64,000 bases of DNA, taken from Labia minor. Taxonomy: Eukaryota > Arthropoda > Insecta > Dermaptera > Spongiphoridae. The stretch's first letter is position 1, and every line of letters begins with the position of its first letter. The position numbers were made by a program, and so were the translations under genes. Shown in pieces: positions 55,889-64,000 of the stretch. Location of the stretch: the NCBI GenBank assembly GCA_963082975.1, contig OY720349.1, positions 50,697,962-50,761,961 on the forward strand, read 5' to 3'. The notes under the pieces are model-generated. The model was not told the DNA's origin and did no database searches. It saw only the letters and a list, made by a program, of their open reading frames with translations.

Positions 55889-58800
55889 ATTCAAAGGATA
55901 AGAATGAGATTGCTGAAATAATAAACTTTCAATCATAATATATATTTCAAATAAATCAAAATTTGCTTAAATAATCTGATATAAAAATATAATTTATTAG
56001 ATATTTATTTTTCTACAATTAGTTTTAGTATATAACTTATACAATTCGTTAACTTTATTATAAATATCTAATCAATATATGAACTTTATTTTGTTTTTAT
56101 TCAAAAATTTATTCATTTTTCGTTAAAAGTAGTCTTATTCAATAATTATAGTTAATTTTGTAGATTTATTTATTTATTTTTCAGATTCGTATTACCTTTA
56201 TATATTAACTGTGATTTTTTATTATAATTCTATATTCAAATGGAATATTGGAACTGTATAACAATATATATAACAATAATTTAATTGGTTCCCAGTTCCA
56301 TTGTGCAATATAATGTATTACGAGGTGTTAAATAACTTAAAGGTTGATTGCGCCTTGAATTGATCAATATTATATAATAAAATATTCAATAGGAAAAAAT
56401 AAATGAAAATAAATTATAAAATAGAATTAAGAATATCACAAATAACACATAATCAGATATCATTAATTATAAATTTAATATTGAACATATTATATATTCG
56501 TTCATTTCATTGGTTTTGCCAAATTCATTAATACAACCTCATTGGATACATTTAATTAATCATATTCAATTTAGATTATAATTCTGATTAAAAATTAAAT
56601 TAATTATTGCCCAAATTTCGACTAATATAATGAATTATTTTCTATCAGTATATAAAATTAGAATTTTTATTTATTGTTATTGTTTTTAATTATAAATTAT
56701 TTAATTATTTGAAAATATTCTGAATATCAAATTCTTTTGTTAGTTCCAGTTTTTTATTTTTTTTATTACTATGGTTTTTATTTACAATTAAATATATATG
56801 GATATAGATATACCCACATATATATATATATATAATTTAAATGATTTCCTCCCTTCAAGAATTTCTCCTTAATGACCTTATTTAAAATTCTAACAAAACA
56901 AGAAGTATATCCTTGCTACGTCCGATAACCATATTATCATAAATAATCTGTCTTCGACGATCTTGACAATAATTACAATGAATGAAACATCAATTTTAAT
57001 TAAAAAAAATAAAAATTTCTCGAATGTTTCTTTTCATATAAATTGACTCATTATGAAGAATTATTATATAATTTACATTTTTATTTTATAAATTTATTAA
57101 ACAAATAATTGATGATTGCAAATAAAAGTTTAGAATACTTATTTTTATTTTATTTTTTTAAATATTAGAATTAAATGTGATATTTTTTTATTTATTAGGA
57201 TTAAGGAGAACTACTATTCATGTTAATGCCATTTCGGGCAATTTTTTATATTATTATTATTATTTTATTTTATATAATCAATTTTTCACTTAGTAAAATA
57301 TGAAACCTCGTCTGAAAAGACGATTTCAGCTACAATTGGACTAAATTTAGCTTTAATAATAATTATGTAATAATAAAAAGTCAAAAAAATTATTATCATT
57401 TTTTTTTTTATAAAATTTTGTAAATATATAATAAAAAAATAATAAAAATTTTTACAAATTTTAAATATTTATTATTTGATTACATATTTATTTACAATAT
57501 ATTCTGGATAAGTTTTCTATATATACCTGTATATATTTATATATTATTATTCTTCATCCATCCAACTATAAACAAATTTTACAGAAAACATTAAAATACT
57601 ATACAAGTTATTTGAGTTTCAAATTTATTTGGTATATAAATACAAATATACTTTAAATAATTCAGTATAAAGTCATTTTAATATATGCATTTGCACATTT
57701 ATTTAAATATTTTTATTTCTTTAATCTCCTTTTAAAAATTAACATTTAATTATATTTGATTATTTTATTACTTAATGAATATCTATATTAAGACATTTAA
57801 ATAAATTAATATTTTTAATGATTAATTATTCTCAATCAATTGATTATTTTAATTATTAGTAAATAAATACATAAAAATGTTAAAATAATTACCGCAATTA
57901 TATAATTAACAACCAATATTTTTTCTTTATAATTATTTATTTTTCACTCAGTAGATGTAAAACATAGCCTTGATTATTTATTTATTTTTGTAGAAATACC
58001 TTCAGATTTAAATTTTCTGGGTGGCCTATATTGTATGAAAAATTGATAAAAAAATAACATCATGAAATTGATTATAATAAATTAATAATTAATTAATATG
58101 GTTACACTTATTTTGAAATTATTTTTAATAATATTTAAATATTTAAAAAAAATTAATTTAATTTAATCATTCAAAAATTTATTGTAACAAACATTTCTGA
58201 ATTTTTTTATTATAATTTTTTGGGGTCGATGTTTTTAATTTAAATTTACAATTTTTTTTTATTCAGCAATGAAAGAAGATCGTTGATTGAATTAAAATTC
58301 TAAACGCTTTGATTAGATTTTAAATATCGTTAAATTTATTTGATATATTTTCTGTTTGTTAGTTAAAACGGATGTTTATTGTATCTCTCTCTCGATATTT
58401 TCTTCACTTTATAGTTTTTCAACGTAATTTTAATTCGTTTATAAAATCTATATGACTGTGTGTCTGTAACCAAATATTTTCGATTTTTTAAATTTTGATT
58501 TTGGATTCGAGTAGAGCTTAAAAAAGTGTAATTGTAAAGTGGTCTTGGTTTTCGAAAATTCGGTTGGGAACATGGTCAAATCTGCGGTCAAAGTTGAAAA
58601 TTTCCCCTATATTATAACTATTGTAATTAGTATTATTATAATGTAAAATTATAAAGAAAAAATGTTTAGACATTATTGTAGACATTTTCATTCTGTAAAT
58701 TAAATAATTTTATTTCATTTAAATAAATATCTATTTTTAAATATTTTTCGCTCCCTACATTATTTATCTAATTCTCACAATATATTAAGATCATATAAAT

Positions 58801-60086
58801 TGGAATTATTTATGCAATTTTGTGATAAATATGAATAAAAGTTCGTTGATAGTAATGCTTCCTAGCATTCCCAGATGTTTTATATTAAAATTTCAAAATA
58901 CACGAGTATTTTATATTTATTTTATTCAATTAAGATTTTTTGTTTATGCAAAAATAAATTGGATAATTTTAACTACAAAAAATATACAGTTGATAGATTA
59001 CTCAAGAAAACTTTAAATGTTACATAAAAAAAAAAAAATTATAAAAAGAAATCTTAAAATGCATTGCTAACATTTTTTGTTTTTATTTTTTACCTGTCAA
59101 TATTGCATATAAGACAGTATAGTATTGTCAACTGAGAAAAGAAATGTTGAGTCCATTAAAATTCCATTAATTCCACTTTCTCGTCCCTCCTTTTTCTCAC
59201 ATAGATAATGTAATATATTTGATTTTGCTTTTTTTATGCCCTCCGACATATATATAAATTACATGACATTTACATATCAACATATTAACATTTTAATTTT
59301 AACATTTTTTTTTTAAAAAAATAAAAAAAAAAAAGTAGAGGACGTAAGTGAAATGTTTCAAATAAATATTTATTATACTACTGATATAAATAAAAGTATT
59401 AGTTAATCAATATTATACTATTCATTATTAAGTAATTCTTCAGTTTTTAAAATGCAATTAAATCTTTTCAAAGGTGTCAGTGACCTCCGAGTCCTTTTAT
59501 AAACAAACGAAAATAAAAATGACCAACATTTTAGAAAGAAAGTATGTACTATTTTTTTATTTACGAATCACATTTATTATTATCTTTTAATTGTGCATTA
59601 AATCTTCAACTTGAATCTTCCGAATATCTAACCTTGTTGGTGTCGAAAATAGGGTAGAGGTATTTAAATAGGATATTTAAAAAAGCAAAGTTATTTATCT
59701 GTTTATATGAATAGAGAGGATTTAATTGACCAATAAAAATACTTACATATGTTATTATTTTATTTTTTATTTTTAGACAAAAGAAAACATTAAATTAATT
59801 AATTTAACTAATAAATAAATATAAATTTATATATCTTGTACTATAAGCGAAGGCATAAATAAATAAATATTTTTTTTTATTTCCTATTAATTTTAATTTT
59901 TAAATAAAATTGAAAATCATTTTTATCTAGAAGTATAAAATATAATTTATAAAAAAAACAACAATTATTAAGGCCAATGAGAATTTCATAAAATTAAATT
60001 AAAATTAAAATATCAAGAGTAAAATAATAATCATTTTATAGTTCAAACTCTCCAAATTCTAACTATTTAATATATTTTAAAATAAA
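55889..60086. other. 4.2-kb AT-rich desert
   Basis: Almost featureless AT DNA with long homopolymers. A slightly different patch at about 58440-58610 (ATGACTGTGTGTCTGTAACC, TTGGATTCGAGTAGAGC, TTTCGAAAATTCGG) resembles the words used in the family A-C bodies but no ends were found. The 64-codon frame at 58822-59016 is not recognised. Confidence 0.55.
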
Positions 60087-60532
60087 TCGGGAGTGTCCTC
60101 CCCTAGACTTTCCCGCATAAAAATAGGTAATTAGGTTATTATTATTATGATTTAACAACAATAAAAATAAACAAACTAATTAATTTAAATTATAAAGTAA
60201 AATGGTTTAACACTATTATATATATTTATAATTTACACCTAACGCTACTTGTATAGGTAAAATGTCACTTCCGGTTGTCAGATCATGTTGAAATTTGGTA
60301 TCTGAATTTTTTTCATATTTTTAAATCTATATACAAAATAGGAAGCAAATATTTCGAAGCAAACTGGTACTTTACTTGAAAGGTAAACGCAACCAGTGTA
60401 GGTAAAGTACCACTTCCGGTTAACCGATTTTGACGAAATTTTGATAGAAATTAACAAACTGTGAATAATATCGGTGTACCAAATTTCGAAGTCCTAGCTT
60501 GATTAGTTTTTGAGTAAATTTGCTCACAGACA

Positions 60533-60563
<31 letters not shown>

Positions 60564-60702
60564 CATACATACACACAGACATAATTCGAAAAATGGTATT
60601 TTCCTACTCAGGGAGGTCTAAAACGTCAAGATCTATCGAAATCTCGAAGTCGAAATTTTTGACGATTCGAATACTTCCCTTATACGAAGTATGCGGGAAA
60701 GT
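60087..60702 (-). mobile_element. Helentron-like element, family C, copy C2 (full-length)
   Basis: Minus-strand copy with head ACTTTCCCGCATACTTCG ending at 60702 and tail TATGCGGGAAAGTCTAGGGG at the left, giving a near-perfect 12-bp inverted match. Hairpin GGGAG-GACA-CTCCC, ending CGA before T. A (TATG)n microsatellite (60535-60574) occupies the position of the TG/CCGT tracts in B and A. AACCGGAAGTGGTACTTTAC and CGAAATTTGGTACACC are intact. It shows what C1 looked like before the hAT insertion and tandem duplication. Confidence 0.92.
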
Positions 60703-61111
60703 AAAAAATTATAAAGTTAGAAAATATTAATTTGTAATATGAATTATCATTTAAAACTAAAGCGTATTGATAGTATCTAAAACAAGGAATGTATTTTTTT
60801 TTTATTAAATAAATATATAATCGAATGGAATTCATTTAAACATTTAATTTTAATCAGGAATTTTAATCTAAAAAACAAAAAAAAAAAAAAAAAAAAAAAA
60901 AAAACAAAACAAAACAATAATAAATAAACGAATAGGACACATAGATTAAATTTTTCATTTCATTCCAAATTTGGCAAAATCCAGTTTATGATATTTATAA
61001 TGATTTTAAACCCTAAATATGAATTTTATAACATATAAAAATACACTTAATTAAATACATAATTTTATTTATAAATATATTAAGATTCGATTTTGAAAAA
61101 GACCTCTAAGC
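60703..61111. other. AT-rich spacer with 28-base A run
   Basis: The A run at 60877-60904 is followed by ACAAAACAAAAC. It could be a retroposon tail, but no body is recognisable upstream. Confidence 0.55.
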
Positions 61112-61466
61112 CAGTGTTTCTCAACCTTTTAGTATTCACTGCCCAATTTTCAATCATAATTTTCATCAACCTCCTCCCCCCCCCTCTCCCCACCGTACAC
61201 AATAAAATGAAATTAGTTTACCTTTTTTTTTAGAACCATATTAAAAAAAAGTTGGAAATGTTGTTTGAGAGCCTCTTTACATTCACTGAATTTTTTTAAA
61301 TAATGAGCACACTTGGCCATATTGAAAATTCGAAAATGTTTCAGAGCATCGCAAAATCATCTGACTTTTTTTTAGAACCATATTAATAAAAAAATGGAAA
61401 ATTTTCAAAAGTTTGCGGGCACTTGAAATGCCTTTCCGGGCACATGATATGCTCGCGTTGGGAAAC
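61112..61466. mobile_element. hAT-like element (H5), decayed right end
   Basis: Left end CAGTGTTTCTCAACCTTTT is a classic hAT terminus. The right end, read inward, is TAGTTTCCCAACGCGAGC, a degraded partner. An exact target duplication is not visible (CTCTAAGC on the left, about CTAAAGCC on the right). The interior has CAAAATCATCTGAC and AGAACCATATTA, which recur inverted in the neighbouring hAT at 61680-62070. Non-autonomous. Confidence 0.6.
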
Positions 61467-61679
61467 TAAAGCCTTAAAATATTACATTGAATTTCAACTT
61501 TTATATTATATTTAAAAAAACAAACTATACCCTCTATTTTCCCCTTTTATTAATAAATAAAAACTATTATATTAATATTATAAATTCCATTACCACTATG
61601 AAGCGCTTTTGCTATTATGAATATTCGGTATTTTTTTTTTATCTTTAGTGTAAATGAAATCATATTATTTGGTTTATAG
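61467..61679. other. AT-rich spacer
   Basis: About 210 bp separating two related hAT elements. Nothing else recognised. Confidence 0.6.
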
Positions 61680-62070
61680 CAGTGATTCTCAACCTGGGCG
61701 ATATCGGCCCCTGGGGGGCGATCGACATCTTAAAGGGGGCGATTATTTGACTATACGATTTTGGGGGGCGATAAGTTATTTTTGGGGGGCGAAATCATTT
61801 TCAAATGTAAAAAAAAGGTAAGATGATTTTGCGAACAGACTTTTTAAACATTTCCTTTTTTTTTTCAATTTTTGTTCAATATGGTTCTTAAAAAAAAGGG
61901 TCAGATGATTTTGCAATCAGGTTCTGAAACTCGATTTTTCAATATGGCTCTAAGTATCACCTAGTGTACCTATCTTATATTAGGGATTATCATGCAATTT
62001 TTATCTGTAAAAATTTAAGAAGCGGGTCTTACAAAGGGGGCGTTTGGTCCAAAAAGGTTGAGAAACACTG
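61680..62070. mobile_element. hAT-like MITE (H6), 391 bp, with perfect 8-bp target duplication
   Basis: Left end CAGTGATTCTCAACCTGGG; right end AAAAGGTTGAGAAACACTG (reverse complement CAGTGTTTCTCAACC). The target duplication GTTTATAG is exact at 61672-61679 and 62071-62078. Left subterminal GGGGGGCG repeats (GGCCCCTGGGGGGCGATCG and later copies) are typical of some hAT MITEs. The interior shares TCAGATGATTTTGC and AATATGGTTCTTAAAA with H5 in inverted orientation, and CTCTAAGTATCAC with H0. Confidence 0.95.
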
Positions 62071-62699
62071 GTTTATAGCCTCTTTATTAAATAACTTGTA
62101 TCTCTAAATTAAAGAACCAATTATATCCCAGGGGTATTTTATCTCTATACTTTTTCAAAGATTATTATTATTATAACATACCTAAACAAAAAATAACCAA
62201 AAAATTGAAAAACTTAAAATAGAAAACAATTCAACAATATTTATATAATCATATTTTTACTTTATTTAGAAACTTAATTTCAATTTAATATTAAAAATGA
62301 AATTAATCCTATAAATTACAATATGCTATATTTAATTCATATTAAGTAGTTTGGTATCAGATTCTAAATTAAAACTAAATAATTATATCATTAAATAAAC
62401 AAGTCTATATTTTTAAATTTTATTTGTTAAACGACACCTGACAAATTTGCTTTTTAATTCGCATCACATTGGCAAACGTGAACATTAACGACACGATTGC
62501 ACAAACCTTGTATATCGGTTAGAAAATATTTTTATTACTTGAATTTTTTTTTTATTATTGTTGTTGTAAATGTGTAATTTATTCAAGTCTTTATTAAAAG
62601 GATAACATAAATTTATTTTCATTTAAATAGATTTCGAAGAAAATATTTAAAAGAAATATTTATTAAGGGCAAAGGGGTTGCGAGAAGACCAACATTAAT

Positions 62700-62730
<31 letters not shown>

Positions 62731-63463
62731 GTGGTTAAAATATATTTAAATCAAAAAAGACATTTATTAATTATTACTATTATTATGAAACTTAAGGCAT
62801 TTAAGTAAAGCGAGAGACAAGATTTACGCCTTTAATCAGCTACATGGCTACAATTTATTTTCAATTGACTTTGATACTGCCCAAGACGTTAATTAATTAT
62901 TATTTGTATTAGAAAGCTTTATTTTATCTAGTGAAGATAAGGGTTTACAAGTTGTGTGCCTGATCTCTTTTTAAAACACATTAATCATTTCCGATTTGAC
63001 ATAATTGGGTTGGGGTTAGAATGTAACAGACGGTACCACGTTGCATGGGATGCGAAATCTAATCTAATCCAAATAGAGAAAATACTCTAAAACAATAGAC
63101 TTAAATGGGAGGCCATATTTTAAATCATAAAAGGTGAAGATTTTTGAAAATTTTTTCAAAAAATTTCATAATTATGATTATATTAGAATTCTAAATTATT
63201 TATGTATATAAGCGGTGATTTGTTGATTATACAAACAAACAAACATAATTTTAATAGTTTAGATACTGTTTCAATATAAATTATTAACCTAGAATGGATA
63301 TCTTTGAATTTTCTCAATCCAAAAAATTTTGAGAAACTAAATTACTTGAGATTGTCCATTAATCTTTATATTAGGAATTAAATTAATCAAGAATAGTTTT
63401 AAAATAAAAATATTGTAGTTTTCAAATTTTAAATGTAAAAAAAATCAATGAAAATGATTTTTA
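62071..63463. other. AT-rich DNA with (TA)n
   Basis: (TA)n at about 62701-62722, a mixed patch near 62430-62520 and another near 62990-63110. No gene or known repeat was seen. Confidence 0.55.
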
Positions 63464-63493
63464 ACAATACCTCCTTTACTATCGTCGGTCGGT
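63464..63493 (-). repeat. Solo head of family A (A10)
   Basis: On the minus strand ACCGACCGACGATAGTAAAG followed by GAGGTATTGTT, then unrelated DNA. Like the solo head at 14792-14821 it stops right after the GTATTGTT that closes the 5' hairpin module. Confidence 0.75.
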
Positions 63494-64000
63494 AAAAATG
63501 TAAGGTAACGCAACAAACTTATGAACATATGAACATCTTTAAAAGAAACAAATTTTAAAAATTAGATTAAACCTTCAATTAAACTACCTTCAATGATCCA
63601 TTCCAAATTAATCTTTTAAAAATATATTAAAAATTCAAAAATATTTTTAATTTGAATTCTTGTTTTTTTTTTTTTTTATTTCAAATAATCAATTAATAAT
63701 TTTAAAGTTTAATTTTAAGTTCAGAGAGAAACCTTTTATTTGAGACAATAGTTAAAATTTGTTTCAGTAGTTAACATTATTTTAAATGTAGAAATTATTG
63801 GTATCAGAATAGAAATCACTTTATCATTTATTTTATTTCTTTTAAATAGGAAATTAAAAAAAAAAAAAAAAAAATTCTAGGGCAATAACGCTCAATTTTA
63901 TCACACTGTGTGCCTGAGTCACCCCCTCTCATCCCCCATTCTCAATCCAAATCTCCCTTCTACCTATCTGGTCTCTCTCACTTGGAAAATGAAATCTGTT
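63494..64000. other. AT-rich DNA, becoming mixed at the window edge
   Basis: T run near 63662-63677 and A run near 63856-63873. The final ~120 bp (CACACTGTGTGCCTGAGTCA, CCCCCTCTCATCCCCC) is pyrimidine-rich and of mixed composition and may be the start of another island outside the window. Confidence 0.5.

Noticed and set aside
60877-60904. 28-base A run considered as a retroposon poly(A) tail
   Set aside because: No recognisable element body upstream and no target duplication; a simple A run with AC-rich continuation is as likely.

Overview
The window looks like intergenic or intronic DNA from an AT-rich animal genome, most likely an arthropod. By eye it is roughly three quarters A+T or more, full of (TA)n, (CT)n and (TG)n tracts. 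Its mobile elements (Tc1/mariner, hAT, Penelope-like and LINE relics, small rolling-circle-type elements) are of kinds common in arthropods, but nothing fixes the species. I find no intact protein-coding gene, no complete tRNA or rRNA gene and no convincing exon. Nearly all short open frames are chance frames or lie inside repeats.

The dominant content is a clan of short non-autonomous elements about 0.6 kb long. Three families (A, B and C here) occur as nine full or partial copies plus fragments on both strands, and a fourth, family F, is a relative. A, B and C share one chassis: a 5' end starting AC after T; a 5' hairpin ending in GTATTG; a homologous body with a short tandem repeat in the middle and an AAATTTGG / CCGGAAG block; a 3' subterminal inverted copy of the 5' end; then a short hairpin and an end next to T. 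The head and tail sequences differ completely between families but match within each family. This resembles non-autonomous Helentron (Helitron2, HINE/DINE-1-like) elements, although no Rep/helicase gene lies in the window.

Layout: 0.4-2.2 kb holds two hAT-like elements and family B; 3.5-4.1 kb family F; 6.0-6.5 kb a 27-bp minisatellite and an octamer-motif island; 8-10.4 kb two family A copies; 15.9-16.2 kb a Tc1 MITE with a fused transposase relic; 20.7-21.0 kb a LINE tail; 23.0-24.3 kb family C with a nested hAT; 26.0-26.3 kb a hAT MITE; 30.2-32.4 kb three family A copies, two of them forming a 1.3-kb head-to-head palindrome; 36.0-36.3 kb a SINE candidate; 37.5-39.8 kb families B and F; 40.8-41.5 kb a Penelope-like relic with a decayed hammerhead ribozyme; 42.4-43.1 kb family A; 44.7-46.0 kb a tandem family B cluster; 49.2-50.7 kb families B and A; 55.0-55.9 kb a hAT split by family A; 60.1-62.1 kb family C and two hAT elements.

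Between repeats, about a dozen single-copy islands of 150-550 bp have clearly higher G+C than the surrounding AT desert. They carry recognisable transcription-factor motifs and no sustained reading frame. I read them as candidate conserved non-coding (cis-regulatory) elements of a neighbouring gene outside the window; this is inference and needs comparative alignment. Repeat boundaries come from aligning copies by eye and may be off by a few bases.
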